Below are positions 53,188 through 62,718 of a stretch of DNA of 64,000 bases, one piece after another (position 1 is the first letter of the stretch; each line of letters begins with the position of its first letter). The DNA lies in assembly GCF_035918155.1 (NCBI RefSeq), contig NZ_CP109327.1:2170001-2234000 (forward strand). The letters run 5' to 3'. Made by a program: the position numbers and the translations under genes. The notes under the pieces were generated by a model. It did not search any database and was not told where the DNA came from. It saw only the letters and a program-made list of their open reading frames with translations. The stretch comes from Streptomyces sp. NBC_01591 (lineage in GTDB: Bacteria; Actinomycetota; Actinomycetes; Streptomycetales; Streptomycetaceae).

Positions 53188-54173
53188 TTGTGGCTGTGCA
53201 GGACGTCGTTGAGGCCGTCCCAGACCGCGTTGTTCGGGCGGGCCTCAACGGCGCCGGAGACCGAGTTGCGGCGGAAGAGGATGTTCGAGGCGCCGGAGAG
53301 CTCACGGGCCTTGACGATCTGGCCGTCCGGCAGCGTGACGCGGGTGCCGGCCGTGACGTAGAGCCCGGCCTCGACGACGCACTCGTCGCCGAGCGCGATC
53401 CCGACACCGGCCTCGGCGCCGATCAGGCAGCGCTCGCCGATGACGATGCGCTCCTTGCCGCCGCCGGAGAGGGTGCCCATGGTGGAGGCGCCGCCGCCGA
53501 TGTCGGAGCCGTTGCCGACGACGACACCCGCGGAGATGCGGCCCTCGACCATCGACGTGCCGAGGGTGCCCGCGTTGAAGTTGACGAAGCCCTCGTGCAT
53601 GACGGTCGTGCCGGCGGCGAGGTGCGCGCCGAGCCTGACCCGGTCGGCGTCGGCGATCCGGACGCCCTTCGGCGCGACGTAGTCCGTCATCCGGGGGAAC
53701 TTGTCGACCGAGGTGACCTGGAGGTGCAGGCCCTCGGCGCGGGCGTTCAGCCGCACCTTCTCCACGTCGTCGACGGCGACCGGGCCGAGCGAGGTCCAGG
53801 CGACGTTGGCGAGGAGGCCGAAGAGTCCGTCGAGGTTCTGGCCGTGCGGCTGGACGAGACGGTGCGAGAGGAGGTGCAGGCGCAGGTACGCGTCGTGCGC
53901 GTCGAGCGGCTTGTCGTCGAGCGAGGCGATGACCGTACGTACGGCGACGATCTCGACACCGCGGCGGGCGTCCACGCCGATGGCCTTGGCGGCTCCCTCG
54001 CCGAGGAGGTTGACGGCCTGGTCGGGGGTGAGCCGTTCGGTTCCGGCCGGGCCCGGCTCGGCGGTGAGCTCGGGGGCGGGGAACCAGGTGTCGAGAACGG
54101 AACCGTCGCCGGCGATGGTGGCGAGGCCGGCGGCGACGGCGCCGGTGGTGCGAGCAGGAGTCGTGTCGGTCAT
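53184..54173 (-). CDS. dapD: tetrahydrodipicolinate N-succinyltransferase
   Basis: Succinylates tetrahydrodipicolinate on the way to meso-diaminopimelate and lysine. The 329-residue protein is of the actinobacterial DapD type: an N-terminal alpha/beta region and a C-terminal left-handed beta helix with hexapeptide repeats ([47 protein letters not shown]). The ATG is at 54173; the ribosome site is weak. Convergent with dapA and overlapping it by four bases at the stops. Confidence 0.93.
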   Translation of the reverse strand: MTDTTPARTTGAVAAGLATIAGDGSVLDTWFPAPELTAEPGPAGTERLTPDQAVNLLGEGAAKAIGVDARRGVEIVAVRTVIASLDDKPLDAHDAYLRLHLLSHRLVQPHGQNLDGLFGLLANVAWTSLGPVAVDDVEKVRLNARAEGLHLQVTSVDKFPRMTDYVAPKGVRIADADRVRLGAHLAAGTTVMHEGFVNFNAGTLGTSMVEGRISAGVVVGNGSDIGGGASTMGTLSGGGKERIVIGERCLIGAEAGVGIALGDECVVEAGLYVTAGTRVTLPDGQIVKARELSGASNILFRRNSVSGAVEARPNNAVWDGLNDVLHSHN

Positions 54174-54262
54174 GACACGAAACCTAACCGGCGAGGCACC
54201 ACCGGGGCCAACCGGTCTCGCCGGATGGTCGCGGCACGGCCCGGGAACCCGTACCTGCCAGG

Positions 54263-55510
54263 TCAGCCGGGCTGCGTCTGCCGTTCGGGTACCGGTACGG
54301 CGGCCTCCTCGCGCACCGGCCCGGGCGGCGTACCGGCCCCCCGCAACCGCCGCGCCGCCAGCACCGCCGCCCCCGCGCCACAGGCGACGACCGCGCAGAC
54401 GGGCCAGAGCAGTCCGGGCGCGTGGGCGTAGAGCGCACCGCCGAGCGGCGGTGCCAGCACCTGGCCGCTGATGGAGGCACCCGCGTACAGGCTCTGGAAG
54501 CGGCCCTGCGCGTGGGCGGGGGCCTGGTCGGCGACGTACGCCGTCGCGGTGGTCTTGTAGAGGATCTCGCCCGCGGTCAGCGACGCCATCATGGTGACGG
54601 CGAACAGCGCCCCGGCGCCCGGGATCAGCAGCGCGTAGCCCAGGCCCACCAGCAGCAGCCCGGTGCCGACGATGGCCAGCGGCGCCCGTCGGCGCAGCAC
54701 GTGCGCCGCGGGGAGTTCCAGCAGCAGGATGAGCCCGCCGTTGACGGCCAGCAGCCAGCCGTAGAACTGGGCGCCGTGGCCGTGCTCGGCGAGAAAGACG
54801 GGCAGGGTCGAGTACTGCTGCCGGTAGACGAGGTCGACGCAGAGGATCGCGGCGAGCAGGACCAGCACGGCGGGCCTGGCCCGCAGCTCCCGCCAGAGGC
54901 CGGGCGCGCCGGGGTCGTGGGCCGGCCGGGTGTGCGCGGTGCCGTGCGCTGGCAGCACCATTGCGGCGTACCCGGCGAAGAGCAGCGTCCCGAGGCCGTC
55001 TGCGACGAACAGCCAGTCGTACGAGAAGCGGGCGGCGATCAGCGCGCCGAGCGGCGGGCCGACGGCGAACGCGGCGTTGCCCGCGGCCCGTACGAGGGCG
55101 AAGCTCTGGCGCCGTCCGCCCTCGGGGACGGAGACCGCGACGAGTGCTGAGTCGGCGGCGCGCACGACGCCTGCCGCGTACTGCGCGAGCGGCAGCACGC
55201 CGTACATGGCCGCGACCGGAAGGACCGGCAGGGCTGCCAGGGCCACCCCGCTGACCAGCGCGCCGGTCAGCAGCATCCGGCGATGGCCGTAGTGGTCGCC
55301 GAACCAGCCGCCGGTGAAGTTCCCCGCGACGAGGCCGATGCCGCCGATGCCCGCGACGACTCCGGCCTGCGGGACGCTCAGCCCGCGCGGGCCGGTCAGA
55401 TAGACGAAGAGATAGACGAAGGTGAAGCTGACGACTCCGTTGAGAAAGGAGCCGAAGGCCAGCAGCCGCACCGTGCGCGGTACGTCCCGCACGACCCCGA
55501 AGAAGCTCAT
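54263..55510 (-). CDS. MFS transporter
   Basis: A 415-residue major facilitator protein with about twelve helices and the motif-A loop [15 protein letters not shown]. It resembles the MdtH/YfcJ-like drug efflux group. ATG 55510 has GGGAGG nine bases upstream; a GTG at 55519 would overlap that site. The C-terminal tail is Pro/Glu-rich. Divergent from the HxlR-peroxiredoxin gene across 107 bp, so that regulator may control it. Confidence 0.85.
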   Translation of the reverse strand: MSFFGVVRDVPRTVRLLAFGSFLNGVVSFTFVYLFVYLTGPRGLSVPQAGVVAGIGGIGLVAGNFTGGWFGDHYGHRRMLLTGALVSGVALAALPVLPVAAMYGVLPLAQYAAGVVRAADSALVAVSVPEGGRRQSFALVRAAGNAAFAVGPPLGALIAARFSYDWLFVADGLGTLLFAGYAAMVLPAHGTAHTRPAHDPGAPGLWRELRARPAVLVLLAAILCVDLVYRQQYSTLPVFLAEHGHGAQFYGWLLAVNGGLILLLELPAAHVLRRRAPLAIVGTGLLLVGLGYALLIPGAGALFAVTMMASLTAGEILYKTTATAYVADQAPAHAQGRFQSLYAGASISGQVLAPPLGGALYAHAPGLLWPVCAVVACGAGAAVLAARRLRGAGTPPGPVREEAAVPVPERQTQPG

Positions 55511-55617
55511 CCCCAGCACCCTCCCAGTGAGTTCCCTTTGGGAATGGACTATGGCATCGTGGTTTCCTGCAGGTCAATCCGGTAAGCGGCGGATACGGGA
55601 GACCGACGGAGGAGCCC

Positions 55618-56505
55618 ATGCCCCAGCGCACCAGACTGGCCGACGCCGACTGCGCGATCGCTCAGGCGCTCGATGTCGTGGGTGACTGGTGGACCCTGCT
55701 GATCGTGCGGGACACGGCGCGCGGGGTGCATCGCTTCGACGCGCTCCAGGAAGAGCTGGGCGTGTCCCGCAAGGTGCTGACCGAACGGCTGCGGCTGCTG
55801 GTCGACGCGGGGGTGCTCTCCCGGGAGCCGTACCAGGACAGACCGCCCCGGTACGAGTACCGGCTCACCCGGCGCGGCCGCGCACTGCTGCCCGTACTGG
55901 TCGCGCTCCAGGACTGGGGCGACACCTGGGTGCTGGGGGAAGGGGAAATGACGGCGACCGCCGCGGAGGCCTCGAAGGAGGCGGCCCGGGTGCACGCCCT
56001 GGTGGGCACCCGCCTGCCCGCGCTGCAACTGCTGGACCACGACGGAGTGTTGCGCGACCCGGTCGCCGACACCCCGTGCACCGTCCTGTACTTCTTCCCC
56101 GGCGCCCACGCCCGCAGGGACGCCTATCCGCCGGGCTGGGCCGAGATCCCGGGCGCGGGCGGCTGCAGGCTCGAATCCTGCACGTACCGCGACCAGTTGG
56201 CCGAGTTCACGGCGGCAGGCGCGACCGTGCACGGGGTCTCCACCCAGCGCCCGGACGAGCAGCGGGCCTTCGCCGACGCGGAGCGGCTGCGGTTCCCGCT
56301 GCTGTCCGACGCGGAGCTGGAGCTGACGGCGGCGCTGCGCCTGCCGACCTTCCGCGCGGGGGGAACCAGCCGGCTGAAGCGGCTGACGCTGGTGGTGGAC
56401 CACGACCGGACGGTTCGCGAGGCCCTGTATCCGATCACGGACATCGAGGCGAGTGTCCAGGCGGCGTTGACGGCGGTACGGAACGGGAGCCCGTCCGGCG
56501 AATGA
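55618..56505 (+). CDS. HxlR regulator fused to a PrxQ-like peroxiredoxin domain
   Basis: A 295-residue fusion. Residues 1-105 are an HxlR winged helix ([45 protein letters not shown]) with the conserved redox Cys near residue 12. Residues 125-290 are a thioredoxin-fold peroxiredoxin of the BCP/PrxQ type: VLYFFPGAH, then [14 protein letters not shown] with peroxidatic and resolving Cys five apart. About 15 residues are inserted between the YFFP strand and the Cys loop. Likely a repressor that senses peroxide or organic electrophiles through its own catalytic domain. Divergent from an efflux gene. Confidence 0.85.
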   Translation: MPQRTRLADADCAIAQALDVVGDWWTLLIVRDTARGVHRFDALQEELGVSRKVLTERLRLLVDAGVLSREPYQDRPPRYEYRLTRRGRALLPVLVALQDWGDTWVLGEGEMTATAAEASKEAARVHALVGTRLPALQLLDHDGVLRDPVADTPCTVLYFFPGAHARRDAYPPGWAEIPGAGGCRLESCTYRDQLAEFTAAGATVHGVSTQRPDEQRAFADAERLRFPLLSDAELELTAALRLPTFRAGGTSRLKRLTLVVDHDRTVREALYPITDIEASVQAALTAVRNGSPSGE

Positions 56506-56527
56506 GGGGCGCCGCGGTGCGGAGCCG

Positions 56528-57064
56528 TCACCCGGCGATCCGCCCCAGCATCTCCCGCGCGTACGCCTCGTCGTACTCGCCGCCGGTGAGCAGTACCTGC
56601 AGGCAGATCCCGTCCATCAGCGCGATCAGCGCCCGCGCCGTGGCCGGATCGGTGCGCCGGGACAGCAGCTCGGCGGTGCAGTCGGTCCACTCGGCGGCGA
56701 CGGGCCGCAGCGCGGGCCTGCGGAGCGCGGCGAGATACAGCTCGTACTCCAGCTCGGCCCGTCCGCGCCCGCCGGAGAAGTACTCCCCCAGCAGCCCGGC
56801 CAGTTCCTCGGCGAGGTCGGCCGCCGGGTCGGCCAGCGCCTTGCTCTCCCGCAGGACCTCGGCGAAATTCTCGTTCGACCGGCGCAGCGCCGCGATCAAC
56901 AGCTCGTCCAGCGACGCGAAGTGATACGTCGTCGAGCCCAGCGGCACATCGGCCTCGGCGGCGACGGAGCGGTGGCTCAGCCCCGCGATGCCCTTGGCGC
57001 CGACCACCCTGATCGCGGCGTCGATGATGCGGTCGCGCCGCTCGGGGTCGTAGCGGCGCACCAT
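56528..57064 (-). CDS. TetR family transcriptional regulator
   Basis: A 178-residue regulator. The N-terminal helix-turn-helix is DRIIDAAIRVVGAKGIAGLSHRSVAAEADVPLGSTTYHFASLDELL; the C-terminal domain resembles TetR_C_6-type ligand pockets. Its ATG shares a base with the stop of the upstream SMR gene (TGATG), so it is cotranscribed and probably represses that operon until drug binds. Confidence 0.92.
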   Translation of the reverse strand: MVRRYDPERRDRIIDAAIRVVGAKGIAGLSHRSVAAEADVPLGSTTYHFASLDELLIAALRRSNENFAEVLRESKALADPAADLAEELAGLLGEYFSGGRGRAELEYELYLAALRRPALRPVAAEWTDCTAELLSRRTDPATARALIALMDGICLQVLLTGGEYDEAYAREMLGRIAG

Positions 57065-57384
57065 CAGTGGGCCCCTCCCAGATTCAGCACCACCACCCCG
57101 GCGATGACCAGCGCTATGCCCGCCAGTTTGACCGGGCTGCCGGACTCGCCCATGAAGAGGATGCCGATGGCGGCGACCGCCGCGGTGCCGATGCCGGCCC
57201 AGATGGCATAGGCCGTGCCCACCGACAGCGTCTTCAGCGTCTGGGCGAGCAGCCCAAAGGCCACAAGGTATCCCGCAACGGTGATCAGCGAGGGCCAGAG
57301 CCGGGTGAAGCCCTCGCTGTACTTCATGGCCGTCGTGCCGGCCACCTCCGCCGCGATCGCCGCGGCCAGCAGTCCGTATCCCAT
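57064..57384 (-). CDS. small multidrug resistance (SMR) efflux protein
   Basis: A 106-residue four-helix transporter of the EmrE/SugE family. The membrane-embedded Glu is in AAEVAGTTAMKYSEGF, and YAIWAGIGTAAVAAIGILFMGE matches helix 3. It works as an antiparallel dimer exporting cations or guanidinium-like compounds. ATG 57384. Just upstream, GTAC-GAGT-GTAC (57387-57398) is a possible operator for the coupled TetR. Confidence 0.93.
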   Translation of the reverse strand: MGYGLLAAAIAAEVAGTTAMKYSEGFTRLWPSLITVAGYLVAFGLLAQTLKTLSVGTAYAIWAGIGTAAVAAIGILFMGESGSPVKLAGIALVIAGVVVLNLGGAH

Positions 57385-57496
57385 GTGTACGAGTGTACGC
57401 ATCGCCGTGCGTGCGACGGTACGGGCGCTTCCCGCCGGCCGGGACGCTACGGTGTCCCGACCAGCACACCGGACAACGACAGACGACGGAGCAGCA

Positions 57497-58606
57497 GTGG
57501 CGCAGGACGCAGGGTGGGGCGGCGGAGCACCGTACGGAGGGCCCCCGGGACCGCCGGGATGGGGCGGCTGGACGCCACCGCCGAAACCCGGGGTGATACC
57601 GCTGGCGCCCCTGAGGCTCGGGGACATATTCGGCGGCGCCTTCAGCACGATGGGGCGCTACTGGAAGCAGCTGTTCGGCATCGGCGCGGCCGTGTACGGC
57701 GGAGCGGTGGCGATCATGGCCGCCACGGCCCTGATCGGGTACTCCGCGGTCAGCAGCCATCTGAGCAGGGTCATCTCGCTCAGCGCCGAGGAGGACCCGA
57801 CGTCCTCCGACGTGGTGCCGATCGTGGTCGCCTTCGGCGTCGTCTGGCTGGTCGCCATGATCACCTTCGCGGTCGCCACGGCCATGATGTACGCGACCGT
57901 GCCCGCGATTCTGCAGGAGGCGGTGCTGGGCCGGCCGACCACCTTCTCCTACATCTGGCGCCGGGCCTGGGCCCGCGTGCCGGCGGTGTTCGGAACGGTG
58001 GTCCTGACCTTCCTGGTCGCGATGATCCCGATGGTGCTCATGGTGGTCGGCTTCTTCGCGTTGATCATCGGCGCCATCACTCTGTCGCACGGGGGCAACG
58101 TCGCGTTGTGGACCGCGCTCGGCTTCCTGGGCGCCCTGGCCACCGCCCCCCTCGCGATCTGGCTCTGGGTGAAGTTCTGCCTGGCGCCCTCGGCCGCGGT
58201 GTTCGAGGGGCAGTCCCCGGTGGCCGCCCTGCGCCGCTCCTCGCAGCTGGTGCGCGGCGACTGGTGGCGGGTCCTCGGGATCTCCCTGCTGGCCTTCGCC
58301 CTGGCCGCCGCGGCGAGCTACATCATCCAGATCCCGTTCTCGTTCCTCGGCATGTTCTCCGGCGTCATCGGCGGATCGACCCTGGACGAGGACCCGAACC
58401 CGGCCGCGATCGCCTTCGCCATGAGCGGCTACCTGGTGATCATGGCGCTCGGGCAGCTGATCGGTCAGTTCATCTCGGCGACGTTCCCGCAGCTGGTGAC
58501 CGGACTGCTCTACGTCGACCGGCGCATGCGTACGGAGAACCTGGGCCCGGCCCTCGCCGAGGCGGCGGCCGTACCCCCGCAGTACGGCCCGCCGTACGGC
58601 CCCTAG
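57497..58606 (+). CDS. multi-pass membrane protein with glycerophosphodiester-phosphodiesterase-like membrane domain
   Basis: A 369-residue protein. A Gly/Pro/Trp-rich N terminus of ~30 residues is cytoplasmic. The rest has about six long hydrophobic helices with the PLRLGDIFGGAFSTMGRYWKQL entry helix typical of the GDPDase membrane/DUF7847-type family. No catalytic domain. GTG 57497 has GGAG five bases upstream. The TAG stop is formed by the end of a MITE-like half element. Function unknown, possibly envelope-related. Confidence 0.8.
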   Translation: MAQDAGWGGGAPYGGPPGPPGWGGWTPPPKPGVIPLAPLRLGDIFGGAFSTMGRYWKQLFGIGAAVYGGAVAIMAATALIGYSAVSSHLSRVISLSAEEDPTSSDVVPIVVAFGVVWLVAMITFAVATAMMYATVPAILQEAVLGRPTTFSYIWRRAWARVPAVFGTVVLTFLVAMIPMVLMVVGFFALIIGAITLSHGGNVALWTALGFLGALATAPLAIWLWVKFCLAPSAAVFEGQSPVAALRRSSQLVRGDWWRVLGISLLAFALAAAASYIIQIPFSFLGMFSGVIGGSTLDEDPNPAAIAFAMSGYLVIMALGQLIGQFISATFPQLVTGLLYVDRRMRTENLGPALAEAAAVPPQYGPPYGP

Positions 58607-58640
58607 GGTCTTTCGTTCGGCGGATCAGGCCGGATCGGGG
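58602..58640. repeat. one-ended copy of the CCTAGGG repeat
   Basis: CCTAGGGTCTTTCGTTCGG then a GATCAGGCCGGATC run matches the reverse complement of the right end of the element at 51.3-51.5 kb, with a few changes and a two-base insertion. No matching second end is found before the next gene (58660). As in the larger copy, the terminal CTAG gives the TAG stop of the flanking gene. Confidence 0.7.
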
Positions 58641-58659
58641 GCGGCGCGCCCAGGTCCGC

Positions 58660-59025
58660 TCAGTCGATGAGTGAGTTCTTCGGCGTCAGCACACAGAACT
58701 CGTTCCCCTCGGGGTCCGTCAGCACCACCCAGTTCACATCCGGCTGCTGCCCGATGTCGGCCCGCCGCGCCCCGAGCCCGATGATGCGCTCGACCTCGGC
58801 GGTCAGGTCATCGGGGGCGAGATCGATGTGCAGCCGGTTCTTGACCGTCTTCCCCTCCGGTACGGGGATGAAGGTGATACCGGGACAGGCGGACTTGTCG
58901 GCACCGATGACGATCTCGTCGTCGCCCTCGAAGAGCAGCTGCCAGTCGAGCACTTGGCACCAGAAGCGGGCGAGGGACGGCAGATCGTGGGTGTCGACGA
59001 CGATGCTGTAAAAGGAAACGGCCAT
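58660..59025 (-). CDS. VOC family (glyoxalase-like) protein
   Basis: A 121-residue single-domain vicinal-oxygen-chelate protein with the ends SFYSIVVDTHDLPSLARFW and WVVLTDPEGNEFCVLTP. It is similar to the N-terminal half of the fusion protein at 20.1 kb. Metal ligands are not all obvious, so it may be a binding or resistance protein rather than an enzyme. The ATG at 59025 lies inside a perfect 16-bp inverted repeat. Confidence 0.85.
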   Translation of the reverse strand: MAVSFYSIVVDTHDLPSLARFWCQVLDWQLLFEGDDEIVIGADKSACPGITFIPVPEGKTVKNRLHIDLAPDDLTAEVERIIGLGARRADIGQQPDVNWVVLTDPEGNEFCVLTPKNSLID

Positions 59026-59057
59026 GTCCGCCAGTCTGCCCGGCGGACATGGCCGTT
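59017..59057. repeat. perfect 16-bp inverted repeat over the VOC start codon
   Basis: AACGGCCATGTCCGCC (59017-59032) and its exact complement (59042-59057) are separated by nine bases. On the minus strand the second-transcribed arm contains the ribosome-site region GGCGGAC and the start ATG of the VOC gene. In mRNA the hairpin would bury both; in DNA it is a good operator. Confidence 0.85.
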
Positions 59058-59104
59058 CGCATCCTCAATGCGCGAGTCCGTACATCGCGAGGCCGTCCGG
59101 TCCG

Positions 59105-60499
59105 TCAGCCGCCGACGGTGAACCAGGTGGCCCGGGACTTCTTCCATTCGGCGTGGTCGAGGTCCTTCGCCTCCGTGCCGTCCCCGTACAGATCGGCCGA
59201 TCCGGCATCGGTGATCAGCTGGGCCCGGGTACCCGGAACCGTCAGGTCCGGAACCTCCACGACGACTTCCCAGCCGCCCGGGTCCGCCGTCGGCAGATCG
59301 GCCCGCTTGACCGGCGCGTGCGAGGCGACACCGTCCCAGGTGTAGAGGGCGTACGGGTCGGAGTTGTCGTCGGCGGCCCAGGAACCGGCCACGATCAGAT
59401 ACTGGTCGGCGGCGTTCTTCCGGATGTCCCGGATGCTGAGCCCGTCGAGGTCCAGCTCGATCGGCGCGCCCATGACCGCCTTCGCCCCGCTGTCGGCCAC
59501 CTCGTCGAAGTTGGTGACGGGCACGATCAGGGCCTTGCCTCCCGACTTCGGCGGCACCAGGGGCGCCCGAAAGCCGAGGTACGCGGTGGTCGTCGAGCCG
59601 GGTGCGAACTCCAGGCCCTCGATGTTGAACCCGTCGATCTGCTTGGGCGCCTCACCGTCGGCCGTGCCCTCGGCGAAGCCGAGCCGGTCGCCGTTCGCCT
59701 CGTCCCACGCGACGAGGTCGTCGCGGAGCTTCTCGTACGAGCCGCCCACCGTCAGCCGGGTGTCAGCGCCCGAACCGGTCACCGTCGTGGTGAAGACGGT
59801 GTTGCGGTCGGACTTGTACTCGCCGTCCTTGTTGTTGCCGAGCGAACCGGTCCAGTAGATGGTGTTGCCGACCCGGGCCGCGCCCTCGATGTCGATCTCC
59901 TTGTCCACCCCGAGCTCCGAGCCGACGTCCCAGCTCTTCACCGGCCCGCCGGATGCGGAACGGTCGTACAGGCGCAGCGTGTTGGACTCGTCGTCGGCCA
60001 CGACCATGTATCCGCCGCCGATGTCCACGGCGGCCGATGCATCCGAGGAGCCGGTGAGGTAGCGCGTGTCGGCGGCATTCTGCGCGGCGCCGGAAGCGGC
60101 GTAGTGCAGCTTCTTGGTGGCGGTCTTGCCGCCGCGTCCGGTGACCTTGATCGTGAGGTCGGTGTAGCCGCGCCCGTGCGCGGCGACCGTGAGCTTCCGG
60201 GTGCCCCCGGTCCCCGTCACGGTCACATCTCCGGTCCCGGCGACGGACGACTCGGAGCTGGCGGACGCCGCCACGCCGAGCTCGCTCGCATCTGCCCCGC
60301 TCTGCGCGACGGTGACGGTCACCACGGGGTCACCGCTCGCGCCGACGGCACCGGAGAGGTAGGAGGCCGAGAGCCCGATCGTCGGCGTTCCGTAACTCGC
60401 GGCGTGCGCTGGGGTGTTGATCCCCAGGGCGGCCAGCAGGAGAACGCCGCTCGCGGCGGCGGCCACCCTGCGGTCGGGGAGCGAAAACTGATGCAGCAC
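59105..60499 (-). CDS. secreted beta-propeller-type protein (DUF3616/phytase-like)
   Basis: A 464-residue exported protein. The Sec signal ends near AHA-ASY. An Ig-like/cadherin-type beta domain (about 35-130) is followed by a propeller region with DESNTLRLYDR, DKEIDIEGAARVGNTIYWTGS and GFNIEGLEFAPGSTTAYLGFRAP-like blades, as in DUF3616 proteins. GTG 60499 has GAGAGG upstream. Probably binds or hydrolyses an extracellular ester; no catalytic proof. Confidence 0.78.
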   Translation of the reverse strand: MLHQFSLPDRRVAAAASGVLLLAALGINTPAHAASYGTPTIGLSASYLSGAVGASGDPVVTVTVAQSGADASELGVAASASSESSVAGTGDVTVTGTGGTRKLTVAAHGRGYTDLTIKVTGRGGKTATKKLHYAASGAAQNAADTRYLTGSSDASAAVDIGGGYMVVADDESNTLRLYDRSASGGPVKSWDVGSELGVDKEIDIEGAARVGNTIYWTGSLGNNKDGEYKSDRNTVFTTTVTGSGADTRLTVGGSYEKLRDDLVAWDEANGDRLGFAEGTADGEAPKQIDGFNIEGLEFAPGSTTTAYLGFRAPLVPPKSGGKALIVPVTNFDEVADSGAKAVMGAPIELDLDGLSIRDIRKNAADQYLIVAGSWAADDNSDPYALYTWDGVASHAPVKRADLPTADPGGWEVVVEVPDLTVPGTRAQLITDAGSADLYGDGTEAKDLDHAEWKKSRATWFTVGG

Positions 60500-60593
60500 G
60501 GCATGCCTCTCGTCGGCGTGGTGTCGCGGGTAGGTTCCGGTACCCGTGCCAACGACGAACACACATCAGGCGTACGGCAGGCGAAACAACGAC

Positions 60594-60628
60594 GAAAAAC
60601 GGCCCCCGGCACAGAACCGGGAGCCGTT
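60594..60628 (-). terminator. rho-independent terminator of the SUF operon
   Basis: On the minus strand ACGGCTCCCGG (60627-60617), a seven-base loop and CCGGGGGCCGT (60609-60599) form an 11-bp stem with one G-T pair, directly followed by TTTTC. It is 18 bp past the stop of the last SUF gene and is the only terminator here with a clear T-tract. Confidence 0.88.
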
Positions 60629-60645
60629 CGTCGTACGGGTTGGGC

Positions 60646-60984
60646 TCAGACGTTGAAGCCCAGAGCGCGCAGCTGCTCCCGCCCGTCGTCCGTGATCTTG
60701 TCCGGGCCCCACGGCGGCATCCAGACCCAGTTGATCCGCAGCTCGCTGACGATGCCGTCGGTCGCGGACTTCGCCTGGTCCTCGATGACATCGGTCAGCG
60801 GGCAGGCCGCGGACGTCAGCGTCATGTCGAGGGTGGCGATGTTGGCGTCGTCGATGTGGATGCCGTAGATCAGGCCCAGGTTGACGACATCGATGCCCAG
60901 CTCGGGGTCGACCACGTCGTACAGCGCCTCGCGGACCTCCTCCTCGGAGGCCGGCTTGGTGGTGAGAGTCTCGTTGTCGCTCAT
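60646..60984 (-). CDS. SufT/MIP18-like iron-sulfur assembly factor
   Basis: A 112-residue DUF59 protein (PaaD/MIP18 family). The conserved VDPELGIDVVNLGLIYGIHID opens it, and the TSAACPLTDVIEDQ segment carries the conserved Cys. It helps mature or deliver Fe-S clusters, and is the last gene of the SUF operon in actinobacteria. ATG overlaps the sufU stop (ATGA). Confidence 0.93.
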   Translation of the reverse strand: MSDNETLTTKPASEEEVREALYDVVDPELGIDVVNLGLIYGIHIDDANIATLDMTLTSAACPLTDVIEDQAKSATDGIVSELRINWVWMPPWGPDKITDDGREQLRALGFNV

Positions 60985-61436
60985 GCCGTCTTCCCTTCGG
61001 ACAGCGCTTTCGCCGTCGCGTCCTTCCACGCCATCCAGCTCAGCAGCGCGCACTTCACCCGGGCCGGGTACTTCGAGACGCCGGCGAACGCGACCGCGTC
61101 CTCCAACACCTCCTCCATCGCGTCGTCCGGCTCCAGCTGGCCCTTCGACTGCATCAGCTCCAGGAAGGTCTCCTGGATCTTCTGCGCCTGGCCCAGCTCC
61201 TTGCCGACCAGCAGGTCGTTCAGCACGGAGGCGCTGGCCTGGCTGATGGAGCAGCCCTGACCCTCGTACGACACATCGGCGATGGTCTCGCCGTCGTACT
61301 TCACCCGGAGAGTGATCTCGTCGCCGCACGTCGGGTTGACGTGGTGCACCTCGGCGTCGCCGTCCCGCAGGCCGCGCCCGTGGGGGTGCTTGTAGTGGTC
61401 CAGGATCACTTCCTGGTACATGGAATCAAGCTTCAC
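60981..61436 (-). CDS. sufU: SufU sulfur transfer/scaffold protein
   Basis: A 151-residue zinc-dependent sulfurtransferase that takes sulfur from SufS. The three conserved Cys are visible in NPTCGDE, GQGCSISQAS and RVKCALL. The SufU-specific region between the second and third Cys (~20 residues longer than IscU) is present. It follows sufS after 25 bp and overlaps the next gene. Confidence 0.94.
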   Translation of the reverse strand: MKLDSMYQEVILDHYKHPHGRGLRDGDAEVHHVNPTCGDEITLRVKYDGETIADVSYEGQGCSISQASASVLNDLLVGKELGQAQKIQETFLELMQSKGQLEPDDAMEEVLEDAVAFAGVSKYPARVKCALLSWMAWKDATAKALSEGKTA

Positions 61437-61461
61437 CAGTCAACCCTCAGCCGCTCGCCCA

Positions 61462-62718
61462 TTATCCGAAAAAGTTCCGTACGTGCTCCAGACCGTCCAC
61501 CAGGGCATCGACCTCGGCGGGCGTGGAGTACAGATAGAACGACGCTCGCGTGGTCGCAGGAATTCCGTACCGCAGGCAGACCGGCCGTGCGCAGTGGTGT
61601 CCGACCCGGACCGCGATGCCCTGCTCGTCGAGCACCTGGCCCACATCGTGCGGGTGGATGTCGCCGAGCGTGAAGGAGATCGTGGCGCCGCGGTCCTCGG
61701 CCGTCGCCGGACCGATGATCCGCAGGTCAGGGACCTCCAGGAGCCGCTTCACCGCGTACTCGGTGATCGCGTGCTCGTGCCGGTAGATCTTCTCCATGCC
61801 GATCGCCGAGAGGTAGTCCACGGCCGCGCCGAGGCCGACGGCCTGGGCGATCGGGGGCGTACCGGCCTCGAACTTGTGCGGCGCGGGGGCGTACGTCGAC
61901 GAGTGCATCGACACGGTCTCGATCATCTCGCCGCCACCGAGGAACGGCGGCAGGTCCTCCAGGAGCTCCTGCCGTCCCCAGAGCACGCCGATGCCGGTCG
62001 GGCCGACCATCTTGTGCCCCGTGAAGGCCACGAAGTCGGCCTGCAGCGCCTGCACGTCCAGCACCATGTGCGGGGCGGCCTGCGAGGCGTCGATACAGAC
62101 CAGCGCGCCGACCTGCTGGGCCCGGCGGATAATCTTCTCGACCGGGTTGATCGTGCCCATGATGTTGGAGACCAGGGTGAAGGTGACGATCTTCGTCTTC
62201 TCCGTGATGATCTCGTCGATGTTGGACAGGTCGAGGCGGCCGTCGTCGGTGATGCCGAACCACTTCAGCTTCGCACCGGTGCGCTGCGAGAGCAGCTGCC
62301 ACGGCACGATGTTGGAGTGGTGCTCCATCTCCGTGGTGACGATCTCGGTGTCGTGGTCCACCCGGTAGGGCTCGTCGGCCCAGCCGAGCATGTTGGCCAC
62401 GAGGTTGAGCGACTCGGAGGCGTTCTTGGTGAAGATCACCTCGTCGCGGCTGGGCGCGTTGATGAACGCGGCGACCTTGTCACGGGCGCCTTCGTACAGC
62501 GCCGTGGCCTCCTCCGCGATCGTGTACACACCGCGGTGCACGTTGGCGTTGTGCCGCTCGTAGTACTCGTTGAGGGCGTCGAGCACCTGGCGCGGCTTCT
62601 GCGAGGTCGCAGCGCTGTCCAGGTAGACGACCTTCTTCCCGTCGTGGACCGTACGATCCAGCAGGGGGAAGTCCTTGCGGATCGCCTCGGTGTCGAGGAG
62701 GCCCGGCAGCTGTGTCAC
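61462..62718 (-). CDS. sufS: cysteine desulfurase
   Basis: PLP enzyme, 418 residues, that removes sulfur from cysteine for Fe-S assembly. Cofactor residues are in EMEHHSNIVPWQ, CIDASQAAPH and the Lys in FVAFTGHKMVGPTGIGVLWG; the catalytic Cys is in GHHCARPVCLRYG, the short-loop type II (SufS) form. GTG start coupled to the sufC stop (GTGA). Confidence 0.95.
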   Translation of the reverse strand: MTQLPGLLDTEAIRKDFPLLDRTVHDGKKVVYLDSAATSQKPRQVLDALNEYYERHNANVHRGVYTIAEEATALYEGARDKVAAFINAPSRDEVIFTKNASESLNLVANMLGWADEPYRVDHDTEIVTTEMEHHSNIVPWQLLSQRTGAKLKWFGITDDGRLDLSNIDEIITEKTKIVTFTLVSNIMGTINPVEKIIRRAQQVGALVCIDASQAAPHMVLDVQALQADFVAFTGHKMVGPTGIGVLWGRQELLEDLPPFLGGGEMIETVSMHSSTYAPAPHKFEAGTPPIAQAVGLGAAVDYLSAIGMEKIYRHEHAITEYAVKRLLEVPDLRIIGPATAEDRGATISFTLGDIHPHDVGQVLDEQGIAVRVGHHCARPVCLRYGIPATTRASFYLYSTPAEVDALVDGLEHVRNFFG

